Positions 1 to 7,143 of a stretch of DNA of 40,762 nt are shown piece by piece. The stretch's first letter is position 1; every line of letters begins with the position of its first letter. The notes below the pieces were generated by a model. The model did no database searches, was not told the DNA's origin, and saw only the letters and a program-made list of their open reading frames with translations. Both the position numbers and the translations under genes were made by a program. This DNA comes from MFZZ01 sp964610165 (GTDB lineage Bacteria; Patescibacteriota; Microgenomatia; UBA1406; GWC2-37-13), in NCBI GenBank assembly GCA_964610165.1, contig CAZSUZ010000012.1, forward strand, positions 1 to 40,762, given 5' to 3'.

Positions 1-245
1 AATAATGTGCTTATCATGAGTGAGTTTTCCGCTACTCGTTTTTTATCAGTATGATTTAATTCATCTTCAAGAGATTGCAGTAATCGTTTGATATATGGTT
101 TTACGAGTGTGGAATCGATTTCTTTTTTACGGTTTAATGCTTCTGAAGCAAAACGAAGTGCCATAGTATTAGAACCTCTGTGGTAACCTAAGGCTACCCG
201 TTTTAAATCCATTGCAAGTGATTCTAAAGCTGTTTTATTATTCAT
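1..245 (-). CDS. Hypothetical protein, 3' end cut by window edge
   Basis: The frame stays open for 81 codons from an ATG at 245-243 to the edge of the window, so the C-terminus is missing. The visible part is soluble, rich in Lys, Leu and Ala and probably helical; it starts MNNKTALESLAMDLKRVA. There is no signal peptide or membrane segment, and I do not recognise the family. The start codon overlaps the stop of the preceding DUF5674-like gene as ATGA, so translation is probably coupled and the gene is the third member of the lexA-headed operon. That context hints at a role tied to a LexA-type response, but this is inference only. Confidence 0.6.
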   Translation of the reverse strand, partial: MNNKTALESLAMDLKRVALGYHRGSNTMALRFASEALNRKKEIDSTLVKPYIKRLLQSLEDELNHTDKKRVAENSLMISTL

Positions 246-580
246 AGAATTTCCTTAAAAAAATATATAGTTAATTCTTTATATTTATTTCGTAATTCTT
301 CATTTTGAATTTCATTACTAGTATTATTTTGAGTTGGGCGTATATTTATAAAAGAATTATAATCAATAATTTTAGATTCAAGATCTATGCCACCACCCCA
401 AATATTATCCTGTTTAGATCCTTGTTGAAGTAGTAACTGTTCAGATTCAAAGTGTCTATCACAGCCAGCAGAACATATTTTTTTTTCGATATCTATGACT
501 GTTTTAATATACACGTCGAAAACCTCCTTTAGTTTTTCTATTTCAACAAGAGTAAAAGGTGTATTTTTTGTAATGATCAT
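242..580 (-). CDS. DUF5674-like protein
   Basis: This small protein of about 112 residues has no known function. The central stretch reads VIDIEKKIC, then LLLQQGSKQDNIWGGG, then INIRPTQNN. From memory this matches the DUF5674 family (KAVVDvEk, LLxxGSxQxxLWG, INIRPSQGN), which is common in CPR genomes; I could not check a database. I choose ATG 580 because family members usually begin M-I-I and a TATAAT lies 9 nt upstream (590-595). A longer form starts at TTG 607, which overlaps the lexA stop as TTGA. The stop overlaps the next start by 4 nt. Cys45 and Cys49 lie close together in the longer form, but no metal site can be claimed. Confidence 0.68.
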   Translation of the reverse strand: MIITKNTPFTLVEIEKLKEVFDVYIKTVIDIEKKICSAGCDRHFESEQLLLQQGSKQDNIWGGGIDLESKIIDYNSFINIRPTQNNTSNEIQNEELRNKYKELTIYFFKEIL

Positions 581-603
581 AGTAGATATATTATAAATGA
601 AAC

Positions 604-1200
604 TCAAATATATTCACGTATTACCTTTATTACTACCCCACCAAACTCTAAATTTTGTTTTGGAAACAGAGGTTTATAATTTGGATTGGCAGCCTCCAAA
701 TATACAGTACCATTTTTTCTACGAAAATATTTTAATGTCCATTCATTATCTATAAAAGCGGCAACTATAAAACCTGGTTGCGGCTCTATTTTTTTATCAA
801 TTACAACCAAATCTCCTTCCATAATACCTGCACCAATCATGGAATCCCCTTTTACCTTTAATAAATAAGTAAATGTTGGATGATTAAATTTAAAAGGATT
901 TAAAGCTAATGTTTCTGTAACATCAAAGTGTTCAGTAGGAAAACCTGCTTGAATACTTCCAAGTACGGGGAATTCAAAAAATTTATCAGTTGGCATTAGT
1001 TTTTCTTTATCAGAAGTTACATATCCTTCTTCTTTCCATTTATCTACCCAGTATGCAACTGCTTGAGTAGAAGCAACATTAAATAATTTGCATAACTCTT
1101 TATAAGAAGGAATATAATAATGCTCAAAATAAAATGCTTTTAGTTTGTTTAAGTAATCGTTTTGCATACTGAATATCTGTTCAATTGAATAACTATTCAA
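604..1200 (-). CDS. lexA: LexA-like transcriptional repressor (S24 peptidase)
   Basis: A DNA-binding repressor that cleaves itself. Residues 12-65 form a winged-helix region (PSYKELCKLF is the usual LexA helix). The C-terminal S24 domain holds the Ala85-Gly86 cleavage bond (GSIQAGFP), the nucleophile Ser120 (GDSMIG) and the general base Lys157 (TLKYF). At 198 aa it is of normal LexA length. The start is uncertain. TTG 1200 has GTGGAG 8 nt upstream. ATG 1167 (codon 12) gives a typical LexA N-terminus and fits a TTGACA-18-TATAGT promoter whose start site would lie inside the longer form. Numbering here uses the TTG form. It heads an operon with the two genes downstream. It could be a LexA-family regulator of a narrow regulon rather than a global SOS repressor. 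Confidence 0.88.
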   Translation of the reverse strand: MNSYSIEQIFSMQNDYLNKLKAFYFEHYYIPSYKELCKLFNVASTQAVAYWVDKWKEEGYVTSDKEKLMPTDKFFEFPVLGSIQAGFPTEHFDVTETLALNPFKFNHPTFTYLLKVKGDSMIGAGIMEGDLVVIDKKIEPQPGFIVAAFIDNEWTLKYFRRKNGTVYLEAANPNYKPLFPKQNLEFGGVVIKVIREYI

Positions 1201-1232
1201 TAACTATACTCCACTTATTTATACTTTGTCAA
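1184..1232 (-). promoter_or_regulatory. lexA promoter with dyad operator candidate
   Basis: On the minus strand TTGACA (1232-1227), an 18-nt spacer and TATAGT (1208-1203) form a near-consensus promoter. A perfect 18-bp dyad, ATTGAATA-AC-TATTCAAT, lies at 1184-1201 and covers the predicted start site and the TTG codon. That is where an autorepressor would bind. It does not match the E. coli or Bacillus SOS boxes. An alternative promoter is TTTACA (1244-1239) with TATAAA (1223-1218). Confidence 0.5.
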
Positions 1233-1257
1233 TATGTATGTAAAGTACTAATAATTA

Positions 1258-1309
1258 TTGCATAATGAAGCTCTTTCTTATACAATAGAAATCTCGAAAC
1301 GTTTCTATT
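1258..1309 (+). promoter_or_regulatory. Promoter plus overlapping dyads for the 1327 gene
   Basis: TTGCAT (1258-1263), a 17-nt spacer and TACAAT (1281-1286) make a good sigma-70-type promoter. From 1284 to 1309 there is an inverted repeat with 8-bp arms, AATAGAAA and TTTCTATT, around a 10-nt centre. A second perfect palindrome, GAAACGTTTC, sits at 1296-1305. Both lie at or just after the predicted transcription start, so they may form an operator or a 5' hairpin. AAGGAG at 1312-1317 is the ribosome binding site. Confidence 0.6.
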
Positions 1310-1326
1310 TCAAGGAGTAACAAGAT

Positions 1327-1698
1327 ATGTTCTTTAGAATATGGAACGGTTTTTTGTTTGCATGTTGGGGAATATGCCAGTTAATCCTTAGCTTTTTAGG
1401 ATTAATACTATTTTGTATTGCATATTTTTTTGAGTATATCTTTGGAATTTCGGAAGAAACTATTCAAGATACAATACTCATAAGTTTGCAATATGAACCC
1501 TATTCAAAGGCAATACTCAAACAACAAGTTGAAAATCATTTTTGCTTTACAAAAGTGGATTCAACTGAGTTTGACTTATTGTTAACGGATTTAGTATTAC
1601 GAGAAATGGTAGATAAAATTCGTCAACCAGATGGCGAGTTTTTGTATCAGCTTTCGGTGAAAGGACGCAACTTACATTTACTTGCTCAACAAGCATAA
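1327..1698 (+). CDS. Small membrane protein with C-terminal winged-helix-like domain
   Basis: A protein of 123 aa that I do not recognise by family. Residues 8-40 are strongly hydrophobic (one long or two short membrane segments). Residues 45-120 are soluble, alternating helix and strand, with a last part (LVLREMVDKIRQPDGEFLYQLSVKG) that resembles the wing of a small winged-helix domain; this likeness is weak. AAGGAG 9 nt before the ATG supports the start, which is unusual in this window, where most lead genes have no Shine-Dalgarno. It stands alone, with its own promoter and dyad upstream and a strong terminator after it. It is divergent from lexA, so it could be controlled by that repressor; this is untested. 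Confidence 0.7.
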   Translation: MFFRIWNGFLFACWGICQLILSFLGLILFCIAYFFEYIFGISEETIQDTILISLQYEPYSKAILKQQVENHFCFTKVDSTEFDLLLTDLVLREMVDKIRQPDGEFLYQLSVKGRNLHLLAQQA

Positions 1699-1730
1699 GC
1701 AGTATAATGTAAGGAACAGTCCATACGAAT

Positions 1731-1759
1731 AAGGCACTTGAAATTCAAGTGCCTTTTTT
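1731..1759 (+). terminator. Rho-independent terminator
   Basis: A near-perfect stem, AAGGCACTTGAA paired with TTCAAGTGCCTT, is followed by a run of T. It ends the 1327 gene. It lies just beyond the 3' end of the convergent gene at 1769. Confidence 0.9.
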
Positions 1760-1768
1760 ATGTTAATT

Positions 1769-3616
1769 TTAGTTTAATCTGTAAGATTGTTGTTTTTTTT
1801 GATGAAGCCAAAAAGTAAGATTTTTAGTATCGGAATCAATATTATAAAGAATTCTCACTTTACCACGCTTTCTTTTTTTGTAATCTACTTCACTATGTTT
1901 GTTACCTAAATGAGGAGTAAGCTGTTCTATTTCTGGTGGCGTATTTACAATTTGTTCTAAACAATTAATAATACTACTAATTTTTACCGATATAGATATA
2001 CCTTGAGAACGTAAAAATCTTTCCAAAGAAGTTGTTATTTCTTCAGTAGAATTTCCTTTAATTTCCGAAATAAAAGCACCTGTTGGATTATTAATATTTG
2101 TAGTATAAAAAATATTCCAGCCAGAAAATGTTCCTTGTTCTGTTGAGGCATCATTCAGAAGCAACTCAGTATTAATATGTGGGTTTCCGGCATATCTATA
2201 TGCAATTGCAGGAGATCTTAATGAACTAATAATACGATTACGATATATCTCTTGATTGCTAGTTAACCATTGTTTTATAAATGTATTAACATTTTTTACT
2301 GTTCGATTTATATTTGAATCCTGTCGTGACAATTGGATTATCTGTTTAGAATACTCGGAAATACTTTTACCAATTTCTAATAACGAAGTTGAAAGTGGTA
2401 ACGTGTCTAAATATTCTGCAAGAATTTCAATTTCATCTGGTGATGCAGTTTCTAGTAATGATCCTAAATTAAATCTCAAAAATTTGTAGAGTTGTTTATT
2501 TTGATCTTTCAAAGGAAGCCACACTTCACCTAAAGAGTCAGGATCTTTTATAGCGCGTAAAGCTGTTGCAACAGTTGAAACTGGAATGCCATCAGGTTTT
2601 CCAATTTGTAAGTCATTAAAACTGTGTGAAAGCCATAATGCAACAATATCTTTATCAAGTCCATTATTTCCAGAATAGAGTTCATATAATTTATCTAACG
2701 CGCGATTAAAACCATCTTTAGTAGTAATATCATAATTTTCTGCATTAAATGATGCTAATAATGTAGGAATGTAAATAAGAAACGATTTAAAATCTTTAAA
2801 TCCAATTTGTTCCATTAATCTTGCCTTTTCAAGAATCCAAGTGTTATAACTTTCATTTTTTTCATTAAAATAATCAAACAATTTTTTGTGGGTATTTGGA
2901 ACATTTGAGATATCCGTATACAATTTATCTTTAACCTGTAGGTCTTCATTAAATTCTTGATCTACTTCTTCAAGAAGTTGCTCTTGCGGTTTTTGTTTCA
3001 TTCCTTCATACCAATCTGGTAAAAACTCTGGATCTACAAAATGCAAATAACATTGGGGTATTATATAGTTTAGCTTGTTAACATGATTAAATCCTAAATC
3101 TTCATGTATATAATTATGAAAATTAAGTCGTGCCCACATAAAGTTATGCCAGTCTATAGTTCCACCTTTCCACCATCTAGGAACCGTCATTTGTTTTTCA
3201 AAAAATGTTACTATCTGTTTACGAGTTCTATTATCTACTTTATTGGGATGTAAAGGTATTTCTGGATGACGTATATATTCTTCCAGAAGTTTTTGATATA
3301 TATCTAATATTTCTTCATGTGGAACTTTATATTCTGCAGTAAGTTCTGCATGTAGTTTTTGGAATGCGCGACCAGCAGTTAATGAACTGGAAATATTAGT
3401 GTAATCTTCTAATAATTCTACTTCAAAAGATTTTACACGATCTCTATTCTGTAGATACGTATTAAGATTGTTGTAACGTGCTTTATTAAATGAAATAATT
3501 GCAGCAAGATCTTTATCTGCCGTAACCATTACATCATAGAGATAGGCACTTTCATCATCGGTTATAGTAAGAATATCTGCTGCAGGATCTTGCTGGTATT
3601 CAATACGCTCACTCAT
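1769..3616 (-). CDS. Large hypothetical soluble protein
   Basis: A protein of 615 aa with no signal peptide or membrane segment, predicted mostly helical and rich in aromatic residues between 130 and 210 (PRWWKGG, DWHNFMWARLNFHNY). I do not recognise the family. The last 60 residues end in KVRILYNID and WLHQKKQQ, which faintly recalls the C-terminal strands of RelE/HigB-type toxins, but there is no adjacent antitoxin and this may be chance. The ATG has TATAAT 9 nt upstream and no Shine-Dalgarno, fitting a near-leaderless mRNA. It is a single-gene unit between a terminator on one side and tRNA-Asp on the other. Confidence 0.72.
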   Translation of the reverse strand: MSERIEYQQDPAADILTITDDESAYLYDVMVTADKDLAAIISFNKARYNNLNTYLQNRDRVKSFEVELLEDYTNISSSLTAGRAFQKLHAELTAEYKVPHEEILDIYQKLLEEYIRHPEIPLHPNKVDNRTRKQIVTFFEKQMTVPRWWKGGTIDWHNFMWARLNFHNYIHEDLGFNHVNKLNYIIPQCYLHFVDPEFLPDWYEGMKQKPQEQLLEEVDQEFNEDLQVKDKLYTDISNVPNTHKKLFDYFNEKNESYNTWILEKARLMEQIGFKDFKSFLIYIPTLLASFNAENYDITTKDGFNRALDKLYELYSGNNGLDKDIVALWLSHSFNDLQIGKPDGIPVSTVATALRAIKDPDSLGEVWLPLKDQNKQLYKFLRFNLGSLLETASPDEIEILAEYLDTLPLSTSLLEIGKSISEYSKQIIQLSRQDSNINRTVKNVNTFIKQWLTSNQEIYRNRIISSLRSPAIAYRYAGNPHINTELLLNDASTEQGTFSGWNIFYTTNINNPTGAFISEIKGNSTEEITTSLERFLRSQGISISVKISSIINCLEQIVNTPPEIEQLTPHLGNKHSEVDYKKRKRGKVRILYNIDSDTKNLTFWLHQKKQQSYRLN

Positions 3617-3744
3617 AGGTTATCTATTATAGCCAAAAAATATCAAAAAACTCTGTTAAATCAATCTAATCCTGAAATTTTAAATATTTCTTTATATGTA
3701 AGTGGTGAATTGGTGTAGTAAGATACGGATTTAAAGAAGTTTAG

Positions 3745-3823
3745 TGGCGGACGCGACGAGATTCGAACTCGCGATCTCTTCCGTGACAGGGAAGTGTGTT
3801 AAACCGGGCTACACCACGCGTCC
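3745..3823 (-). tRNA. tRNA-Asp (GTC)
   Basis: A full cloverleaf is visible on the minus strand: acceptor GGACGCG with CGCGTCC, D stem GTGT/ACAC, anticodon stem CTTCC/GGAAG around CTGTCAC (anticodon GTC), and T arm GCGAG-TTCGAAT-CTCGT. The discriminator is G and the 3' CCA is encoded (3747-3745), unlike in the two tRNAs at 7744 and 7824. Confidence 0.96.
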
Positions 3824-3838
3824 TTTTTCAATTTAGTT

Positions 3839-3867
3839 ATTTTAACACGTTTTGATTCCCCTGTCAT
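3839..3867 (-). promoter_or_regulatory. tRNA-Asp promoter
   Basis: On the minus strand ATGACA (3867-3862), a 17-nt spacer and TAAAAT (3844-3839) lie 15 nt before the tRNA. I see no clear terminator after the tRNA in 3624-3744. The rest of 3868-4027 is AT-rich with no gene; TTGTCA with TATAAA 18 nt downstream near 3883-3912 could be a second, weaker plus-strand promoter. Confidence 0.6.
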
Positions 3868-4027
3868 GTGTTTTTTATACTTGTCAATAAAATACAAAAA
3901 ATGGTATAAATTATATTAATTGAGTCAGAAATTACTATTACATATTCAATATTTACATGCATATTAGGTTGTCAAAACAATCTAAAATAGCATTGCAGGT
4001 ATTTTACAGGATTTTGTAATTTACATG

Positions 4028-4056
4028 TTGACAAACCTATAATATAGATGTATACT
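4028..4056 (+). promoter_or_regulatory. Strong sigma-70-type promoter
   Basis: Perfect TTGACA (4028-4033), a 17-nt spacer and TATACT (4051-4056). The predicted start is near 4063. It drives the 4113 gene and probably tig through a 50-nt leader. Confidence 0.82.
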
Positions 4057-4065
4057 TATACATAC

Positions 4066-4112
4066 GTGTTGATGTTTTCCTCCCAATCGACGGAAGACAT
4101 CAACATTTTTTT
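4066..4112 (+). promoter_or_regulatory. 5' hairpin followed by T7 directly before the start codon
   Basis: GTTGATGTTTTCC (4068-4080) pairs over 13 positions (one G-U) with GGAAGACATCAAC (4092-4104), with an 11-nt loop. It is followed by T7 at 4106-4112, and the ATG begins at 4113. It has the form of an intrinsic terminator but sits between promoter and start codon. It may be an attenuator, or a 5'-end stem that stabilises the mRNA. No Shine-Dalgarno is present. Confidence 0.7.
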
Positions 4113-4682
4113 ATGGGTAAAATTAAACTCATAGTAATATTTTTATTAATATTACTAGGGTTACCAAACAGAGCTCATGCTTCTTCTATAAAAGAAGCAG
4201 GTGCTTCCGCTTCTATGCGAACTGTAGTTGAACAAACTACAGACATACAGCAACATATTGATACTGGTTTAAAACGTACTGTAATACAAGAAATTTTAAC
4301 TAGTTATAACTCTCCTCTTGTGGGCGAAGCAGATACCTTTATAGAAGTATGTACTAAATACAATATTGATTGTTATTTATTACCATCTATTACAGGTGTA
4401 GAATCTACATTTGGTCGATTTATACTGCCTGGTTCATATAATCCATTTGGTTGGGGTGGCGGTTTAATTACTTTTGATTCATGGGAAGATGCCATAGATA
4501 CAGTTGGACGTGGCTTAAGTGAAAACTATTATGCAAAAGGTGCAGATACAATAGAAACAATTGCTCCTATCTATGCTGCAAGTCCTACATGGGCACAAAA
4601 AGTACATTACTTTCGTAATAGGTTTGTAGCGCTCGAAGAAGAAAAGCGATTGTATTTTTCTAAACTTGCGGTAGAATTGTAA
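4113..4682 (+). CDS. Secreted lysozyme-like protein (glucosaminidase/transglycosylase type)
   Basis: A protein of 189 aa with a signal peptide (residues 1-24, KLIVIFLLILLG then AHA). Residues 62-172 form a lysozyme-like domain, with the likely catalytic Glu97 in SITGVESTFG, then NPFGWGGG and a WEDAIDTVGRGL segment, as in family members related to bacterial N-acetylglucosaminidases. It probably acts on peptidoglycan outside the membrane. It is a clear paralogue of the 6532-7107 product: both share YNSPL/HDSPL, LLPSI/LLPAI, the E motif, GWG and AIETVSRG-type blocks. It precedes tig by 2 nt, so the two are co-transcribed. There is no Shine-Dalgarno; the ATG directly follows a T tract. Confidence 0.82.
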   Translation: MGKIKLIVIFLLILLGLPNRAHASSIKEAGASASMRTVVEQTTDIQQHIDTGLKRTVIQEILTSYNSPLVGEADTFIEVCTKYNIDCYLLPSITGVESTFGRFILPGSYNPFGWGGGLITFDSWEDAIDTVGRGLSENYYAKGADTIETIAPIYAASPTWAQKVHYFRNRFVALEEEKRLYFSKLAVEL

Positions 4683-4684
4683 CC

Positions 4685-5554
4685 ATGTATACGTTTAAAC
4701 GCAAAAATTTACCTAAACAAACCATTGAATTTATAATCTCAGTTCCACAACAAGATATAGATTCTGAATATAAAAAAGCCTTTGTTCAACTTCAAAAAGA
4801 GTTAGAAGTACAAGGTTTTCGTAAAGGAAAAGCTCCAAAAGAAGTTGCCGAAAAACATCTGAAAAAAGATGATATCTACGATACATTAATTCGCAATTAC
4901 ATGCCTGTTGTTTACTCTGAAATTGTTAAAAAAGAAGACATTAAACCTATCATTTCCCCTCGTGTAGAGCTTGTAAAAGCAAAAGAAGGTGAAGATTGGG
5001 AAATTAAATTTACAACAGCAGAATCTCCTAAAGTTGTACTAGGAAAATTTAAAGAAAAAGTTCAAGCAGCAAAAAAAGAAGTAAAAAAGAGTGATATTTG
5101 GGTTCCTGGAAAAGATAAAGAAATAACAGATGCAGACCGTGAAAAGCAAAAACAAGCAGAATTTCAGGCATCACTTGATGCTCTTATGAAAGAAGCTAAA
5201 GTAGAAGTTTCTGACCTTATTTTAGAAGAAGAAATGCAAAAAAGACTTGCAAAACTAGTAGATGATATGCAACGTGTTGGCATTACAATGGAAGCTTACC
5301 TTCAATCTAAAAATCTAACAAAAGAACAAATGCAAGAACAAATAAAGCGTGAAATTGAAGATAGTTACAAAATTGAGTTTATATTACAAGAAATTGCAGA
5401 TCAAGAAGATATTAAAATAGAACAAGCAGAACTGGAAAAAATATTTGCAAATGTTAAAACAGACGAAGAAAGAAAAGCAATTCAACAGAATGCATACTAC
5501 TATGCAGCGCTTCTTAGAAAGCAGAAGACACTTGATTACATTAATAGCCTGTAG
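4685..5554 (+). CDS. tig: Trigger factor-like chaperone lacking the PPIase domain
   Basis: A ribosome-associated folding chaperone. Residues 1-120 form the trigger factor ribosome-binding domain with the signature GFRKGKAP at 44-51, which docks on protein L23. The family's FKBP-type PPIase domain is absent: the chain passes at about 120-150 through a charged linker (KKEVKKSDIWVPGKDKE) straight into the helical C-terminal substrate-binding arms (155-289). Full-length trigger factors have about 430 residues; this has 289. PPIase-less forms are known to keep chaperone activity. It follows the lysozyme-like gene by 2 nt, perhaps helping fold exported proteins co-translationally. I see no frameshift, so the shortening looks native. 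Confidence 0.85.
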   Translation: MYTFKRKNLPKQTIEFIISVPQQDIDSEYKKAFVQLQKELEVQGFRKGKAPKEVAEKHLKKDDIYDTLIRNYMPVVYSEIVKKEDIKPIISPRVELVKAKEGEDWEIKFTTAESPKVVLGKFKEKVQAAKKEVKKSDIWVPGKDKEITDADREKQKQAEFQASLDALMKEAKVEVSDLILEEEMQKRLAKLVDDMQRVGITMEAYLQSKNLTKEQMQEQIKREIEDSYKIEFILQEIADQEDIKIEQAELEKIFANVKTDEERKAIQQNAYYYAALLRKQKTLDYINSL

Positions 5555-5569
5555 TATAATATAAGAGCT

Positions 5570-6220
5570 ATGAATTCCCAAAGCTCTAAACATACAAATC
5601 GTGTCATGCCTAAAAATACGCGTGATAGTATGGAGCGCGAAACTAGTGCTGGTGTAACTGGCACACTTACTTCATTTGGAAAAGATACTGCTAATCAAAT
5701 TGTTGATGGCTTTACTGATATGGGAAAAGGTATATTTGAACAACTTCTTGGACAATATGATCAGGCACAAGAACAAGATTCTTCTTTAGAGAAACAAATA
5801 CAACAAGAACAGCAACAACAAGGTTCATTCCGCATGGAAGGTGGAACACTTTTTAATTATAGAAATATCGAAGAAGATCGACAAATGAATGAAATCAAAC
5901 AGCTTATTGAACAAATAAGACAAGAAGTAAAATTAATAAAAAAAGCAGATTCTGCTTTAATGTCCGAAGTTGCAGATATTGAAAAATTAACCATAGATAC
6001 ATTGCCAGAAAAACCTGGTATTTATCATGTTCGATTTTTGGAAGTTGTACTTAAAGTGCTGGAACTTCTTCGCACAAAAATTAGTGAATCTGGTACTTGG
6101 ATGGAAGCTTTAATGTCTAAAAAGGCAAAAAGAGGTTCTGCTTTTGCTACAAATGCAAAGAAAAAAGGAACACAATATTCTATGTCTCAAGAGCTTTCTA
6201 ATGCTAGATCTACTCAATAA
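5570..6220 (+). CDS. DUF5660-like conserved protein
   Basis: A soluble protein of 216 aa. The N-terminus is polar with a Gln/Glu-rich stretch (about 62-82). Residues 100-125 form a coiled-coil-like helix (EIKQLIEQIRQEVKLIKKAD). The conserved-looking C-terminal block is GIYHVRFLEVVLKVL, SGTWMEALMSKK, then KKGTQYSMSQELSNARS. By memory this resembles DUF5660, a family of unknown function found in CPR bacteria; the assignment is unchecked. TATAAT at 5555-5560 overlaps the end of tig and lies 9 nt before the ATG, so it can be transcribed alone as well as from the upstream promoter. The function is unknown. Confidence 0.72.
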   Translation: MNSQSSKHTNRVMPKNTRDSMERETSAGVTGTLTSFGKDTANQIVDGFTDMGKGIFEQLLGQYDQAQEQDSSLEKQIQQEQQQQGSFRMEGGTLFNYRNIEEDRQMNEIKQLIEQIRQEVKLIKKADSALMSEVADIEKLTIDTLPEKPGIYHVRFLEVVLKVLELLRTKISESGTWMEALMSKKAKRGSAFATNAKKKGTQYSMSQELSNARSTQ

Positions 6221-6222
6221 TA

Positions 6223-6528
6223 CTATTGGTTATATATATAAATACTCCATAACATAATACTCACGAATAACCCTATGAGTATAAAAAGTCCTCCGAAGAT
6301 TTTCTTTTTTAATGGCCACTTATAATGAGGTATAGTATTCATGTACAATAGGCAAAAATTAATAGATAAGAGTAGTAATATTAATCCAGATGGAATTAAT
6401 ATGGGTGGAAATAACAAAATATGTTCTCTTTCCCAATACATACTTACACCGTATATAAACATAATGCCTATCATTGCAAAGGCATTTATAATTCCTAACC
6501 CAATTATATTAGTTATAACTGACCACAT
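6223..6528 (-). CDS. Small membrane protein, three predicted TM segments
   Basis: A protein of 101 aa, very hydrophobic, with membrane segments at about 8-30, 41-63 and 77-98 and a basic loop (KWPLKKK) between the last two. No family is recognised. It follows the lysozyme-like gene (stop at 6532) by 3 nt on the same strand and is probably co-transcribed with it. It is convergent with the 5570 gene, the stops being 2 nt apart, and no terminator is seen between them. It could be a partner of the lysozyme-like enzyme, such as a holin-like or immunity protein, but nothing in the sequence proves that. Confidence 0.6.
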   Translation of the reverse strand: MWSVITNIIGLGIINAFAMIGIMFIYGVSMYWEREHILLFPPILIPSGLILLLLSINFCLLYMNTIPHYKWPLKKKIFGGLFILIGLFVSIMLWSIYIYNQ

Positions 6529-6531
6529 AAT

Positions 6532-7107
6532 TTATTCCAAACCGTTTAAAAAGTAATTTACACCAAAAGACCAGCTTCCTGTTGAACTTGGATTATATTT
6601 ACTCATAATTTGTTCTGTTGTTGTTAATCCTTCATCAATATAATATTTTTTAATTCCACGAGAAACTGTTTCAATAGCCTCTGGATAAGAAGCAAATCTG
6701 GTTACTTTACCGCCATATATTCCCCATCCCCAGCAGTTATGTGAGTTATTTGGAATAACCTTACATGCACCAGATTCTTGCATAGAAATAGCGGGTAATA
6801 GTCTATAATCTAAACCATATTCATCAGCAACCTTTACTACATAATCTGCATGTTCGTATAATGGCGAGTCATGTTTGCGGAAAAAAGCTTTTAATACTGC
6901 TACTCTTTTATCTTTATCCACGTCATCAATAAAATATTCTGCGGTTTCTATAGAAGTTGTGTCAATTTTAATATTGTCCAACTCTTCTAAAATAATAGCA
7001 ATACTTGTTTGTCTTTCTGTTGTTGCATAAATACGTGATACTAAGTACAAGTTTGCAATAAATGCACTGCCAAAAATAGCAAGAAGCATAACGATTTTCT
7101 TAAGCAT
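6532..7107 (-). CDS. Membrane-anchored or secreted lysozyme-like protein
   Basis: A protein of 191 aa, paralogous to the 4113 product. Residues 5-25 are a signal peptide or N-terminal anchor (no clear AXA site follows at once). The lysozyme-like domain covers 72-190, with the likely catalytic Glu111 in AISMQESGACK, then NNSHNCWGWGIYGG and YPEAIETVSRG. Cys114 and Cys125 could form a disulfide absent from the paralogue. A leaderless promoter is plain: TTGACT, an 18-nt spacer, TATATT, 6 nt, ATG. The -35 box overlaps the stop codon of the methyltransferase upstream. It probably trims or remodels peptidoglycan; its exact bond specificity cannot be read. Confidence 0.8.
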   Translation of the reverse strand: MLKKIVMLLAIFGSAFIANLYLVSRIYATTERQTSIAIILEELDNIKIDTTSIETAEYFIDDVDKDKRVAVLKAFFRKHDSPLYEHADYVVKVADEYGLDYRLLPAISMQESGACKVIPNNSHNCWGWGIYGGKVTRFASYPEAIETVSRGIKKYYIDEGLTTTEQIMSKYNPSSTGSWSFGVNYFLNGLE

Positions 7108-7113
7108 AGTATC

Positions 7114-7143
7114 AATATATAGGATAAATCAGAAATAAGTCAA
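7114..7143 (-). promoter_or_regulatory. Leaderless promoter for the 7107 gene
   Basis: TTGACT (7143-7138), an 18-nt spacer and TATATT (7119-7114), then 6 nt to the ATG at 7107, so the predicted start site is the A of ATG. It is the clearest example in the window with both boxes. Confidence 0.72.

Noticed and set aside
3549..3740. RelE-type toxin-antitoxin module near the 615-aa gene
   Set aside because: No small partner gene is next to it, and the similarity is limited to a short tail.
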